64,000 nucleotides of DNA from Diabrotica undecimpunctata (GCF_040954645.1 NC_092803.1:80948263-81012262), one strand, 5' to 3'. Positions 1 through 12,908 are shown, counted from the first letter of the stretch. The notes: generated by a model from the letters alone, not told the origin. Program-made: numbers and translations.

Positions 1-126
1 AAATTATGTATTTTACCTTTAGAAAAGGAGATGCTGGCTTTCGAGAAGGAAAGTCTGGTAAATATGACTAAAATAGTAGACTTAAAGGGAAAATGTAACA
101 TTAACTTGGAAAAGGTTACGGCCTGA
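1..126 (+). CDS. C-terminus of a retrotransposon ORF (partial)
   Basis: The frame is open from the first base of the window for 41 codons and stops at TGA 124-126. The tail is charged (Lys and Glu rich) with no domain I recognise. It lies about 70 nt upstream of a purine-rich tract and an LTR-like sequence, where the last ORF of an LTR retrotransposon (integrase tail or an env-like ORF) would be expected. The rest of the gene is outside the window, so the product is inferred from position only. Confidence 0.45.
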   Translation, partial: KLCILPLEKEMLAFEKESLVNMTKIVDLKGKCNINLEKVTA

Positions 127-193
127 GGTTCCGAGGGGAACAAAAATTTCTCCCGAAATTGGGTCTTGGGAATTTCCCAAGCCGGGGGAAAAA

Positions 194-663
194 TGTTACG
201 GTTCTGTAACGATAAAATTTTTAAATAAAATATAATATTAATAAAAAGAAAATAAAGCACGCCGCTGTTAAAATGTTAATAAAGGAATTATTTCTGTGGT
301 CATATCAAGGGGTCTTTTTCTAAAGTGTAAGAATAGTTATCTATTGCGTATGATACGAATTAAAGCGAGATGGACATGTCTCGCCCAAATATCAGAACTA
401 GTTTTGCAGCCTATACAAAAATATGGATGGGTTCGTCCAAGGTTACTTAATAGCAAGAAATGAAAAACAAAAAAGACATTCGAGATAAGACTGGGTAAGT
501 GAAATGTTGTCATGTTGATGAAATGGATTATGCCGCAATTCCGGCAGTTAAAAATTACTTCTAATAATCGTTAATATTAGTGCTAGTGTAACGAACTTAG
601 TATGCACGTTCTGTGTAAAAAGTTAAAGTGCTGAAGGTGAAATGGTAGATGGTTTTACAACAA
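194..663 (+). repeat. Putative 3' LTR of the retrotransposon that enters from the left
   Basis: A polypurine tract (GCCGGGGGAAAAA, 181-193) is followed directly by TGTTACGGTTCTGTAACG, a TG-starting LTR-type end with a small inverted repeat. An AATAAAG polyadenylation-like signal sits near 249. The right end is uncertain; TTTTACAACA near 663 is a reasonable CA terminus. The 5' LTR and target-site duplication cannot be checked because the element starts before the window. Confidence 0.5.
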
Positions 664-1344
664 CTTTTGGAAAAGCAAGGTAAATTTTACCCAATATAAA
701 ATGCAGCATAGGGCATAGCTGAAATCTAGGCCAACGAATAATTCGACACCTAATAAGAGTCCGAAGAACATCAATAAGTAGACTATTGTGCTTTCTTTTT
801 CTTTAAAAAACCTAGGTTTCGGTAACGCGTTAAGGCCTTTAAGAAAATAAAAAATATACAATATGACTGAACAAATTTCTCACCAATCCGCAGTTTTTTA
901 GTAGTTTTATTCAATCATTTTTGCAATAAATCGTTTATACAGATTGGATTTTACTAAGTTCTAATATTGCATTTAAAAATAGTATTCAGTAAATAAGTTA
1001 GTATTAACATTAAAATTCAACTATAATTAACCTAACTAAAACCTTTAGGGTTTAAGGATAGGATAGAATTGTCCAGTCCTATCGTATAAATAGGTTGGTA
1101 CCAATCCTTAGGGTATGTAAATGTTTATTTCTTTATGTAGGTATTTAATGATTAAAATACATTATGTCATTTTACCTAATCTACACAAGAATTTGTTATA
1201 TTATTTTATATTAAACCGACTTTCATAATTTATTGGATTTTATTTCTAGACATAGTTTGTTGTTGGATTTACAGGTTGTCCTATTAGAATATAAAAATTT
1301 ATATATTCAATAATACAGGGTTTCTCAGGGTACCTAGTGATTCG
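664..1344. other. AT-rich DNA, nothing recognised
   Basis: I see no coding signal or repeat structure that I can name. Short open frames here lack any family resemblance. Confidence 0.5.
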
Positions 1345-1357
1345 TTAACATTATCAG

Positions 1358-2056
1358 TTGGTCGTAATTACTGAAACTCTGGGTGGTCCACTAAATCGAA
1401 GGGTCTTCAAGCGAAGAAGTAAAAATCGCAAGGAACTGTGGGACAGTGAAGTTTTCTCTGGGTTTAGAATTATACTAATCACCGGGGTTGGCTTGGTATC
1501 ACTGTTCTCCCACACCATACATGTTAAAAACTTTGTACCTATATCGGAAAGAATACTCCTCCTTCAACTTAATATCTACCCAATTACATCTAACATTATC
1601 CAGGTATATGCCCCTACAGCTGACAAACCGGACGAGATAAGTGAAGCGTTTTATAACGAACTATCGAATACCTTAAAACGCCTCCCCAGAAAGGATTTAA
1701 CTTTGATTATGGGTGATCTAAATGCCAAAATTGGTAGGAGACAATCGGGAGAATTCATAGGCCAATTTGGACTTGAAGAAAGAAATGAGCGAGGAGACCG
1801 ACTGGGTGAATTTATAGCAGAAGAAGAGTTTGTGATTAATAACTTACTTCAAACTCTCACACAGAAGATTATATACATGGAAATCACCACAAGATACTCC
1901 AGGCCGCATAGTGAGAAATCAAATAGATTACATTCTGATTAATAAAAGATTCCGGAACAGCATAACATCAGTCAAGACATACCCAGGAGCTGATATCAAA
2001 TCAGACCATAACCCACTGATTGGCAAAATTAGGCTCAGGCTAAAGCAGGTTAGACG
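1358..2056 (+). pseudogene. LINE AP-endonuclease domain (broken)
   Basis: Two overlapping frames (1358-1942 and 1911-2309) together carry endonuclease/exonuclease/phosphatase-fold motifs. These are an ITET box near the start, YAPTAD, the catalytic GDLNAKIG box near 1710-1735, and IDYILINKRF followed by SDHNPLIG near 2010-2030. The last holds the Asp-His pair that completes the active site in this family. The frame changes near 1900-1940. In a live element this enzyme nicks genomic DNA to prime reverse transcription. The first residues of the domain are missing. Confidence 0.85.
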
Positions 2057-3472
2057 AAGTGTCAATCCAAAATTCGACATCAAGCTATTAAAAGATCAAC
2101 ACACAGAACCTAGTGTAAGGTGGTATATACAGAACAATTTGAATACCGTTATTCAATCGAATGTAATGGACCAGGAGCTAGAAAAGTTACATACAATTTC
2201 AAAAGATATACGAGAGAAATTTCTCAAACCACCAAAAATAAAGAAGAAATCGTGGATGACAAATGAGATTCTAGATATGATGGAAGAGAGGCGAAAGTTT
2301 AAAGATTAAGACATGTCATTATACAAAAGAATCGATAAAAAGATCAAAAAAGCTATTAGAATAGCTAAGGATACACATCTAAGAAAACAGTGTGCGGAAA
2401 TACAGCAATTGCATTATAAACACGATTCATTTAATATGCACAAAAAAGTTAAAGAAGCCGCAGGCTTATACAAACCTAGAAGAGTTGGGTGTTTGGCAGA
2501 TAACCAAGGCAAACCACTGTTAACTGTGGAAGAAAAACTAGACACTTGGAAGAATTATGTGGAAGTAACTTTTGCAGATGAAAGGCAGAATGCCATTGAA
2601 GACACTGAGTGCCAAACAGGACCCCCGATTACCATTGAAGAAGTCACGTCAGCTATTAAAAGAACTAAAGATGGTAAAGCGGTAGGGCCTGACGAGTTTT
2701 GTGCAGAATTCCTAAAACTATACTTTCTATAGACGCTGTCCAAGTGCTTATGCAAAGATGCAGGGATGTTAACTGTGATGTGTATACTTATTTTATCGAC
2801 TACAAAAAGGAATTTGATAGAGTAAAGCATGATAAACTTATAAACATCTTGAAAGAAGTGGGGTTAGATGATAGGGACTTAAGAATCATCTATAATTTAT
2901 ATTACAACCAAACAGCCACTATTAAAGTGGATGACCAATTGACAGAGGCAGTTTCCATAGATAGAGGAGTGAGGCAAGGATGCATTCTGTCCCCGGTATT
3001 ATTTAATATATACTCTGAATATATCTTCGAGCAAACGCTAGGCGAACTACAAGAAGGCGTATTAGTCGGAATACGTCTAAACAACATTAGATATGCCGAC
3101 GACGCAGTAGTTTTTGCAGATAGTCTGGACGGTTTGCAAAGAATAATGTCGCGTATATCAGATATAAGTAGAGAACACGGACTTGATCTTAATATGAAGA
3201 AAACAAAGTACATGGTAGTCAGTAAGCGCGAAATATTAAATACACAGCTTTTGGTTAACCAACATCCAATTGACAGAGTGGACAGCTACACATACCTTAG
3301 TACCAACATTAACAGCCAATGGGATCACTCCAGTGAAATAAAACAACGCATAGGAAAAGCGAGATCGGCGTTCATAATGATGAAGTCTCTTTTCAGAAGT
3401 CACGATTTACCACTTGCTACCAAAATCCCCTCATTAGATGCTATGTATTTTCTACGTTATTATACGGAGTAG
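2057..3472 (+). pseudogene. LINE linker and reverse transcriptase (broken, internal deletion)
   Basis: The frame at 1911-2309 continues after an in-frame TAA into 2313-2732, which ends in the RT opening motif KAVGPDEFCAEFLK. The next frame (2699-3472) resumes at a later RT block, AVQVLMQRCRD then FIDYKKEFDRVKHDKL, RQGCILSPVLFNIY and the catalytic RYADDAVVFAD. The RT fingers region normally between these blocks (the RPISL to QAGF segment) is absent, so an internal deletion lies near 2725-2745. The YADD box (about 3090-3105) is intact, but the enzyme as a whole cannot be made. Confidence 0.88.
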
Positions 3473-3860
3473 AGGCCTGGACACTTTCCGAAGCTTCTTT
3501 AAGAAAACTCGAGGCATTCGAGATGTGGTGTTACAGACGTATTTTAAGAATTTCATGGGTAGATCGTTGAGGTCCTACGTAGAATAGGCAAGGAATGCGA
3601 GATTATTAACACCATCAAAGAGCGCAAACTACAATATCTTGGCCATGTTATGAGGAATGAACAGAGATACGGCTTGTTGTAACTCATTCTTCAGGGCAAG
3701 GTATTTGGAAAGAGAGGACCAGGGAGAAGAAGAATATCTTGGCTTCAAAACCTGAGAAACTGGTTTAATACAGCGACAACCGGACTATTCAGAATAGCAG
3801 CAAGCAAAGTTAGGATAGCCATGTTGATCGCCAACATCCGGAACGGATAGGCACCGTAAG
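3462..3860 (+). pseudogene. RTE LINE C-terminal region (broken)
   Basis: After a frameshift near 3440-3470, the translation reads YGVEAWTLSEASLRKLEAFE, then RRILRISWVDR, LQYLGHVMRNEQRYG and GKRGPGRRRISWLQNLRNWF. This is the usual tail of RTE-type ORF2 proteins. Two stops interrupt it. The same tail recurs as isolated scraps elsewhere in this window (24529, 49385), consistent with repeated 5'-truncated insertions. Confidence 0.8.
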
Positions 3861-4084
3861 AAAAAGATATACAGAAAGCTTACAAAAGATATAAGAAGGT
3901 CTGAAATAAGAAACATGCATTGATAATAAACAAGAAAATCATGAGAAAAATTCTGTAAGGAAATGGAATGGTTTTTTTACAGATTACAGAAACAGATGTG
4001 GAAATTTATTAACTAACAAAACTCTTTTTCTTCTCCTTCCTCTTTATAAGCAATTCTGCTGGTTCATTGGCGGATTAATACCTC

Positions 4085-4412
4085 TATGAAAGGTTGTCAC
4101 TCCATCTTTTGCGCGGTCTTCCGATACTTCTTCTGCCAATTGGTGACTTATCTCTTGCTAGTTTGACGACACGGGTCTCCTTTATTGTGCTTATTCCATT
4201 CTTTTTTTATATTTTGTGTCCATTCATTTATACACTGTACGTTACATTTTCTTCTAATGTCTTCACTTCTCTTTCGATCTCTCAGCGTATTTCCTGTAAT
4301 TCTTCTCAGTACTCTCATCTCTGCCGTTTCCAGTAGCCTTTGTGTTGTGGCTGTGTCGGGTCATGTTTCTGAGGTGTATGTCAATATCGGTCTTACACTG
4401 CCTTTATAAATT
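4085..4412 (-). pseudogene. LINE ORF2 C-terminal fragment
   Basis: The minus strand reads VRPILTYTSE near 4410, then LLETAEMRVLRRITGNTLRD, a run around INEWTQNIKKEWNKH, and SPIGRRSIGRPRKRW near 4100-4140. This is the conserved C-terminus of an insect non-LTR retrotransposon. One stop falls after the SE of the first block. No upstream RT is attached, so this is an isolated 3' piece. Confidence 0.8.
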
Positions 4413-4751
4413 CTGGACTTGACACTGAGATGAAGTCAACTATCAAAGCTAAACAATAAAAAGATTCCGGGAAAAGATAGAATATTAAACTATTATTATA
4501 ACTATGATTTTGTTCCATATTGTTCTAGTTCTTATGTCCTGTAAATAATATTACCCCTTTGTACAAATGTTTCATCTCCAAGTTTGTTGTTCGCTCACTG
4601 AATTCATTTTCATGTTATAATAAGCTGTTCTACATTATAATTTATTGTGTCTTCTCCATATCTTCTTCAATTTTAGACTATTTTCTATTTAGACATTTAC
4701 CTGTCTGATTAAAATTAAAATATACAAGACATTTTTCAAGATAATAACAAG

Positions 4752-4842
4752 GACCACTTTAAAATAATCAATAATAATAATAAAATTTAAAAATTTTATT
4801 ATTATTATTTATTAACCATTATTATTATTGACCACTTTAAAA
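4752..4842. repeat. AT-rich palindrome between short direct repeats
   Basis: The 13-mer GACCACTTTAAAA occurs at 4752 and again at 4830. Between them lies an AAT/ATT-rich inverted repeat centred on AAATTTAAAAATTT. It could be a small MITE or a microsatellite derivative. Confidence 0.55.
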
Positions 4843-4864
4843 AAATATAATAATAAAGTAAACT

Positions 4865-5690
4865 TCAAGCACCAGCCAGTAGCGTTACTACCTGACTTGA
4901 CAAAGACAAGTGCGACCTTGCCGAAACTTTGTCAAAATATTGGTTTTTATTAAAACCAATATTAAAACCATATATACATATTCGACACCTGCTTCCAATA
5001 ATCATCCTGTAAAGTACGTTCTTCACAAAAATTATAATGCAAGTGCTCACACGCGACTCTTTCATTTTTTCGAGACATTTTACCCCTTGCTATTCCTGCC
5101 GCCCTTTTTTTCTAGTACCTGCACGTGGTAGTTATTTGAGGAAAAACGAAGAGAAAAAGGAATTGCGTGACGTAGCACGGTCACGCACAAAGGGTGCGCG
5201 AGGTGGGAAATGGGGTAGAGGTTGTATGTCGTTGTCGATAAGATTGCACGAAGGCGGTTAGTTTATATTTTCAGAGAATGTAAATGGTTGAGTGGATGAA
5301 TTTTGTTCTTTTTGCGACAAAGATAATACGGATTGAAATATTGATGACATAGAACATTTGATATTTGCTTATTATTGGCTCTGACAGGATGTTTCATTTA
5401 CTTTCTAATAAATATAATCTAAGAGATAACTCATAAAACAAGTTTATATACAGACTGTTTCATATAGTTTCATATTGTTACATATTTTGTCTAGACCTTG
5501 TAGATCTTTGATTATATAACATTTTTCTTTTATTCTTTTATGCAACTCAATTTCTTTTTGCACTTGGCTGATTTTAATATTACTTTCTTAATGATTATTG
5601 ACTTTCTCATAAGTTTCCGCCACTAAAGTCAACCATTTCTATCCTACATATACTATTTTTATTCAATTACAATTTTTAATTGGAATAAGC
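4865..5690. other. Unassigned region with a small CpG-richer patch
   Basis: Mostly AT-rich. About 5110-5260 is noticeably richer in CpG (GTGACGTAGCACGGTCACGC) and carries a 74-codon open frame, but no motif in it is recognisable. I make no functional call. Confidence 0.4.
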
Positions 5691-5694
5691 CACA

Positions 5695-6765
5695 ATTTAA
5701 GTTTAAAATAAGTTTATTTTGTCGTTTGGATTCCCACTTCAGAAATCGTTCTCAAAATACAAAACATTAAAATCTAAATTAAAAAAATTCTGTTTTTTGT
5801 TACTTGGTGAAAAAATATTCTAATAATTTAATAATTTCTTCTAATAAACTCATTCATATTGACAATTAAGACATATATTAAACAGTAATATTCTCCTGTT
5901 AGCGATTCCATAGTAAATCATGAGGAAAAAACCCATAATACTATCCCGACATGGTCTCCATGGCCGACCAAATACAAGTATTTGGTCTTACATTTAATTT
6001 ACTCTTAATAAACAGCAAACTCTGATTGTTAACGCATGGGAAAATGAACATAGGGTTTAATGGAATGATTCAAGTATAGTTCTACAAGAAACACATGATA
6101 AAAAGAGAAAAATCAAAGAAGCGGCTCTAATTATGTTACATGATACCAATTACATCGTAAATTCCTTTGCAGAATGAACTAGGATCTGGTTACCCATATT
6201 AAAAGAGGAAATCAATAAAAAGAAAATACTGCTATTAGTAAGTCAATAACATATCGAGGATACATTATTTATGTTATTAAATAACATACATATAAAAGCC
6301 GAGTTTGATGTTTATTGAGAGTAAACTAAATGTAACACCAAATACTTATCATGTTGGGATAGTATAATAAGGTTTTTTCCTATTTTTTTCCTCATGATTT
6401 AGTATGGAATCACTAACAGGAGAATTTTACTGTCATCATTGCATGTTGTTGTCTTTTTAAAGACTAATAACATGCTGTGATTTTTCTGACGGGTATTCTC
6501 AAGTTAAAGTTGATTTCATGTAATCAAATGAACTCTTTTGCAGTTAAGTCGTCCCAAAAAAGCAACTTAATAATATTGGCAGTATCTTTTTAAAGTCTTC
6601 TACTTTAAAATGTATAATATATGTATGAATTTTTAATACAAATTAGTCAGATAAAATTAAATTATTAGAAGAATTTTTCACCAAGTAACAAAAAGCAAAA
6701 TTTGTTTAATTTATTATTGTTTTGTATTTTGGGAACGATTTCCGAAGTCGAACTGGAACTCTTCA
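5695..6765. mobile_element. Fold-back element, PLE-type end sequences
   Basis: Two long inverted arms are visible. Left 5730-5835 pairs with right 6658-6757 (shared core TTGTTACTTGGTGAAAAA), and left 5885-5955 pairs with right 6345-6437 (shared core AAATCATGAGGAAAAAA). The right arm has about 200 extra bases between the two blocks. The outer left flank carries GGAATAAGCCACAAT. The same motif occurs inverted at 24100 and 41050, in sequence that resembles PLE ends. No coding capacity. Confidence 0.7.
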
Positions 6766-7019
6766 AAAATAATTCCGTTTCCCGAACATTTATATTTTAT
6801 TTCATTTTTTTGTGATTGATGTTTATCTGTTATGTTAAATAAAGATTAAAATTAAAACAAATTATACCATAGATAGACCAAATTCTTAAGAGTTACTATG
6901 TGTTGAGAGTGACAGTTAATTCCCATTTGAGCATCCTACACATCCACCACTTGTGAATACGAGATCGATTTCTATAGTCCACTAAAGCGAAGCAGAATTA
7001 CCAATGTTCCTTAATAACA

Positions 7020-7770
7020 TTAAACCAATAGAAGTTTATTTATCAAATTCTCAATCAAATCTCAAAAACTTTTTGATTGAGAATTCCTACTCATCCTTCC
7101 TCATTAATAAATACCTTTTTTTTACAAAGATATGGCTCCTCATTTAATGACATACCCAATGGTGACCAATTTAGAATAATATCAAATAATACCATAAATA
7201 ACACTGTTCTGCCTATTACTGTACTTGGGACTCCAACTACCCATTACTCCTCTTTGCCTTATTTCCCTCAAGTTACTGAGAAACTTATTAAACTGTACAA
7301 ACATAATAATATACCTGTTAAAATTGCTATTAAGAATGCCAAGACTGTTAGAAACTTATTTTCTAAAACTAAAACACCCTTGTCCCTTTTGGAACAAGTC
7401 AACATCATTTATCACATACCTTGTGCTGAGTGTGACTCGTGCTACATCGGTCAGACAGGGAGATCACTACGAGGGCGTCTTACGACACACCGTAGTGATA
7501 TTAACTTATCTAAGCATACTTGTGCTCTTACTTAACATGCTATTAACACTAATCACAAGGTGGACTTTCATAAAGTTAAGATTCTTGGCAACGAACTCAA
7601 TCTCGTAAAAAGGCAGTTTTTGGAAATGTGTTCAATACTTTAACACCCTAACGCCTTCTACTGTTCAACACCCTAACGCTCTGAATAAGAGAACTGACAT
7701 TAGTAACTTGATCCAAATCTATCATGCATATTGCAGAATTAGGCTTAACGGTTTTTTACTTTAAACTTGT
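7020..7770 (+). pseudogene. PLE C-terminal fragment with GIY-YIG endonuclease
   Basis: The open frame at 7077-7535 (152 residues) ends with YHIPCAECDSCYIGQTGRSL followed by a THRSD block. This is the CxxC plus YIGQTG signature of the GIY-YIG nuclease fused to the RT of Penelope-like elements. After an in-frame TAA (7533-7535) the same frame continues with HAINTNHKVDFHKVKI and a FLEMCSI block, the usual end of the domain. In live elements this nuclease cuts the target for retrotransposition. The RT itself is missing, so only the 3' part of the ORF was kept. The interrupting stop makes it inactive. Confidence 0.85.
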
Positions 7771-8757
7771 CTCCTAAGGTGTGTTTTTACATAATTTTTT
7801 TCACATTAAATAAATTGAATTAAAATAAAATAACATTTTCTTACTCAACTTCACTTAATTAAGATTGATATTCAACTAATATTTTATTGATTCATTTATC
7901 AAGTTTATATATAAAAAAAATTTTGATGAAATAGTTTAATAATTTTTTTTTTAAATTAATTGGATTCATAAAATTCTCATTGATTTCTCAGTTCCAAATT
8001 ATTATGAAGCTTGGACTGTTGGAGTTTGAATTAAATCTGCACCTGTGACTGTGACACTTTTATATGAGATTTAGGGATCGACCTCACTTGTTTGTTCTAT
8101 TTCTTCGAGCCATTCCCTGAATGAGGATGGTGTTTTTAAAAATCTTTTTCTTTCATTTAATGGTTCGTACAGACAAGGTTTTCGCCTACTTTTTCATAAA
8201 TTTTTTAAACTTACCGCCATATTGCATGAGCGGTTGGTAACTCGCCTTGTTGTGTGTCATGGACACACAACAAGGTGTCACAACAAGGTGTCACATTGTG
8301 TGACATGTTCAAGGACACTGTCTTTTCACGTGATAGCTATGTGGACCGAAATTTTGCGCCCATTTGCCGGGTATCTCCTGTTAACATTGGAAGCTTTTGT
8401 GGTAACTTAATTACACCTTTTATAATATTACTAATTAAATTCTTAATATGTTCAATAATGTTACCTGAAGTAAAAATTAAATTAAACTAATAATTAACTG
8501 TTGGAAGTGTGATCTTATGATCTTGTTAGTTCTCGGCAAATAATTATTGTTTACATAAGTTTTTTATATACTTTTTTAAATTACATGTACAAAAACTGTA
8601 TCTAGTTTCAATTTATTGTTTATACAACTAATTATTGATGTCCATTATCTTAAGCTTCTTTACATTTTATACCATTGACTGCTACATGTCTTTTTGAGGT
8701 AACACATTTATATTGACTTATCTATGGATGTTTGGTTTTTTATATTGTGCTTTTTAG
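7771..8757 (+). other. AT-rich 3' tail of the PLE copy (inferred)
   Basis: There is no coding signal. The stretch lies between the GIY-YIG remnant and a hammerhead-like motif of the kind found in PLE terminal repeats, so it is probably the element's 3' non-coding part or later insertions. Confidence 0.35.
8245..8293. repeat. Hairpin plus 13-bp tandem duplication
   Basis: CCTTGTTGTGTG (8245-8256) pairs perfectly with CACACAACAAGG (8264-8275) across a 7-nt loop. It is followed by two tandem copies of CAACAAGGTGTCA (8268-8280, 8281-8293). No function assigned. Confidence 0.7.
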
Positions 8758-8762
8758 ATGAA

Positions 8763-8816
8763 CTGATGATGCTTTCTGATTAGAGAGCGAAACGTCTTCA
8801 ATAAATAGATGAAGTA
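8763..8816 (+). ncRNA. Hammerhead ribozyme-like motif at a PLE end
   Basis: The core CTGATGA (8763-8769) is followed by a 7-bp stem II, GCTTTCT (8771-8777) with AGAGAGC (8782-8788), one G-T pair and a GATT loop. Then comes GAAAC at 8789-8793. This is the order CUGANGA, stem II, GAAA of hammerhead ribozymes, which are known in the terminal repeats of Penelope-like elements. A candidate stem III (8792-8814) pairs only with mismatches, and I cannot identify a good stem I, so self-cleavage is unproven. Confidence 0.6.
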
Positions 8817-8918
8817 GCCAACTTCTTTGTCTTTTTTCTACAACTTTTGACCGAAAAATCCACCACTCTTCGAGTGATCCTTATTTATATTGGATTTACG
8901 GTCGTACTCCTTTTTTCG

Positions 8919-8940
8919 ATATCATCATCATCATCATCAT
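8919..8940. repeat. (ATC)n microsatellite
   Basis: About seven ATC units. It lies about 90 bp beyond the 3' edge of the minus-strand LINE C-terminus. Confidence 0.9.
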
Positions 8941-9031
8941 GTGCAGCTTTATTAACCGTTTCCAATTACGGTGCAGCCTCCCTTATTTCAAAGTTTTTCT
9001 ATGTTCTTATTATTATTCGACGATGTCTTAG

Positions 9032-9475
9032 TTATACGTTGTAATAATTTGCGCTCATTTGCGCCCATATTTTTCTATCTTCTGCTATTCGAGACCACGT
9101 TGTTCCTGTTAATTTTCTAATATCATAATCCCATCTGAGATTTGGGCGCCTCTTTGGTCTCTTAGCATTCCTGGGGTACCACATAGTTGTTCTAGTGGTC
9201 CATCTGTTATCTGTTCTTCTTGCCATATGTCCTGCCCATTGCCATTTCAGGGATTTTATTCTTTGGATTACATCAGTCACCTGGGTTTGCCTCCGTATCC
9301 ATTCAATTCTTTTACGATCCCTCTTTGTTATCCCTAGCATACATCTTTCCATTGCTCTTTGAGTTACTTGGAGTTTCGACGTTATTTCTCTCTTTAATAT
9401 CCAAGTTTCACATCCATATGTCAAGACGGGTAATATGCATTGATCAAATACTCTCTTCTTGAGGTATAGTGGCAT
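9032..9475 (-). pseudogene. LINE ORF2 C-terminal fragment (open frame, 147 residues)
   Basis: The minus-strand frame contains [19 protein letters not shown], then [37 protein letters not shown] and a [13 protein letters not shown] block. This is the characteristic C-terminus of a widespread insect endonuclease/RT LINE (RTE/BovB-like). The frame is uninterrupted, but the RT is absent, so it is a 5'-truncated insertion rather than a gene. Its apparent start is simply the truncation edge. Confidence 0.85.
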
Positions 9476-9572
9476 TTTGGACTTGAAGACTATGGAATTT
9501 CGTCCGAATGCTGACCACGCTTGTTTTATTCGTCTGTTGATTTCCGGAAGTAGTGATCCCGATATATATTTT

Positions 9573-10689
<1,117 letters not shown>

Positions 10690-10692
10690 ATG

Positions 10693-10762
<70 letters not shown>

Positions 10763-11171
10763 GTGATTATTTCGACAAAAAAATAATTTATAAATACGTT
10801 CGAATTATCGGGTAAAGTGGTCTGTAATGAAAATCTTTCTTTTTTCTGAGATACTCAATATTTTGCCATTCATTTAATAGCTTCCTCGGGAGTAAACTAA
10901 AACAATTTGAACATTACAAAAAATGGCGTACAAATACATTTTAAAACACTCACAGAATTTAAAAGATTTCGCAAATAAAAACTGACATTGAAGTATTTGA
11001 AATATTGAATGTCAAGATTAAATTGTCTTAGGCACGTTCGTTACAGCTATACGATAAAAAATTAAAATTATTTCAAATGTAAAAATAAAAATAACAATAA
11101 AAGAAAAGTTAAAAGAATAATATTTCTTTGATGAATTATTAAGGTTAGTTTGTTATGAAGATGAATGTTGG

Positions 11172-11531
11172 CTATTTTGAATATTTATAAATTTTGTTCA
11201 ATATGTTACAATATATGTTACGTAACTGTCCAGTGTCCGTTTTATAATTTAAAGTGTTTTTATTTTTGTTAATGTAATACATCTCAAGAAATAATCTACT
11301 TTTGTAGTTATCAGTCTGTGCCCAAATGTGAGCTTTGTTATATTCTATGACCAGTGTTTTTATAGTGCTCAACCACTGAGCAAGTATTTTTTTTCCCAAG
11401 CTGCAATCACTTTTATCTTGTGTGATGCGTTGTTTTAGCCATTGTGATGTTTAACCAATGTAGCTATTTTGACATCCTAAACACGGTATTTCATAAACGA
11501 CATTACTTTTATATAAGGTTGGTACTGGTTT
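11172..11531 (-). pseudogene. PLE GIY-YIG end, shorter copy
   Basis: The minus-strand open frame ends in KAHIWAQTDNYKSRLFLEMY then a TGQLRNIYCNILNKIYKY tail, almost identical to the plus copy at 12221-12451. Upstream, with frame changes, lies the CQNSYIG type nuclease box (about 11455-11490). It is cut off at 11531, so the RT is missing. Confidence 0.8.
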
Positions 11532-11587
11532 AATTTTAAGTTCCATCTTATCACATCAATACCACATTAAACATTTTTAATTCATTT

Positions 11588-12451
11588 AATAAACATCTTC
11601 AGTTTACAATTGAAACTGAGACAGATTTTAGTATACCATTTTTAGACACAAGAGTAATAAGAACAAATAACAATATTTTGACATTGGATTGGTACCAAAA
11701 GCCGACAGCATCAGGCAGGTACTCGTATATAAATTACTATTCAAACCATACCACTCTTCAAAAATATAATCCCGTACTAGGTATGAAAAACAGGATAATG
11801 TCCATTGTGGATGACAACTTTTTACAAAAACATCTGGACATAATATACAAAATTTTTCGTAACAACGGATATCCTAAACAAATTTTAAAAAAACTGATTT
11901 ACAGCACTAATTTCTATGACGGTCCCGTCCATGATTCTAACAACAAATCAATCAAGTATAAAAAACTTCCCTTTATTAATGGTCTAACTCATTCTGTCAT
12001 ATCCATATTCAAAAATGTTCCTAATAAGTATTAGTATAGCTAAATATAATACCATGAACAGCAAACAACTATTTTCAAAAATCAAAGACCCAGTACCAAC
12101 CTTATATAAAAGTAATAAGTCGTTTATGAAATACCGTGTTTAGGATGTCAAAATAGCTACATTGGTCAAACATCACAATAGCTAAAACAACGCATCACAC
12201 AACATAAAAGTGATTGCCGCTTGGGAAAAAATACTTGCGCAGTGGTTGAGCACTATAAAAACACTGGTCATATACTAGACTATAAAAAAGCTCACATTTT
12301 GGCACAGACTGATAACTACAAAAGTAGATTATTTCTTGAGATGTATTACATTAACAAACATAAAAACACTTTAAATTATAAAACGGACACTGGACAGTTA
12401 AGTAACATATATTGTAACATATTGAACAAAATTTATAAATATTCAAAATAG
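11588..12451 (+). pseudogene. PLE RT thumb and GIY-YIG end, longer copy
   Basis: The frame at 11588-12034 reads FTIETETDF, FLDTRVIRT, LTLDWYQKPTASGRY and YNPVLGMKNRIMSIVDD. This is the region just after the catalytic palm in Penelope-like RTs. After frameshifts near 12025 and 12125 the GIY-YIG box CQNSYIGQTSQ appears, then RITQHKSDCRLG and the tail at 12221-12451. The palm with YxDD is absent. The protein is dead. Confidence 0.85.
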
Positions 12452-12900
12452 CCAACAATCATCTTAATAACAACTAACCTTAATAATTCATCAAAGAAAT
12501 ATTATTCTTCTAACTTTTCTTTTATTGTTATTTTTATTTTTACATTTGAAATAATTTTTATCGTATAGCTGTAACGAACGTGCTTAAGACAATCTAATCT
12601 TGACATTCAATATTTCAAATACTTCAATGTCAGTTTACGCCAATGTACGCCATTTTTTTTAATGTTCAAATTGTTTTAGTTTACTCCCGAGGAAGCTATT
12701 AAATATTGAGTATCTCAGAAACAAGAAAGATTTTCATTATAGACCATTTTACCCGATAATTCGAACGTATTTATATGTATATATATATATATATACAAAT
12801 TTTTTTATTGGGTGATCAAAATATTAGATTATTCTATGAATGGAGACATTCAAGCTATAACGTACGTATTTTGAATGGAATACCATATATTGTATTAGTC

Positions 12901-12908
12901 TATCTTGT

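Larger units (their letters stand above)
1345..3870 (+). mobile_element. 5'-truncated, decayed RTE-type LINE
   Basis: In order this stretch carries remnants of an AP endonuclease, a linker, a reverse transcriptase (RT) and the RTE-type C-terminal region that ends in a GKRGPGRRR..SWL motif. Several frames are used, with an in-frame stop at 2307-2309, so the element is dead. Its left edge falls inside the endonuclease domain, which is typical 5' truncation by target-primed reverse transcription. The right edge is near GAACGGATAGGCACC at about 3840-3855. I could not find a target-site duplication. Confidence 0.85.
10690..12796. mobile_element. Two inverted PLE copies forming a 2.1-kb palindrome-like locus
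   Basis: Sequence 10760-11531 on the minus strand matches about 12090-12775 on the plus strand. The match includes the GIY-YIG coding end, the 3' non-coding part and the terminal ACCCGATAATTCGAAC motif. Both outer ends abut (TA)n (10695-10757 and 12777-12796). The plus copy is longer and adds RT-thumb sequence (11588-12034) at the centre. Degenerate hammerhead-like cores lie at about 10853-10900 (minus) and 12683-12722 (plus; here the GAAA part is lost). Partly inverted, 5'-truncated copies are typical of PLEs. Confidence 0.8.

Noticed and set aside
2555..3213. Minus-strand frames opposite the RTE RT
   Set aside because: The plus strand carries clear RT motifs; the reverse frames are shadows.
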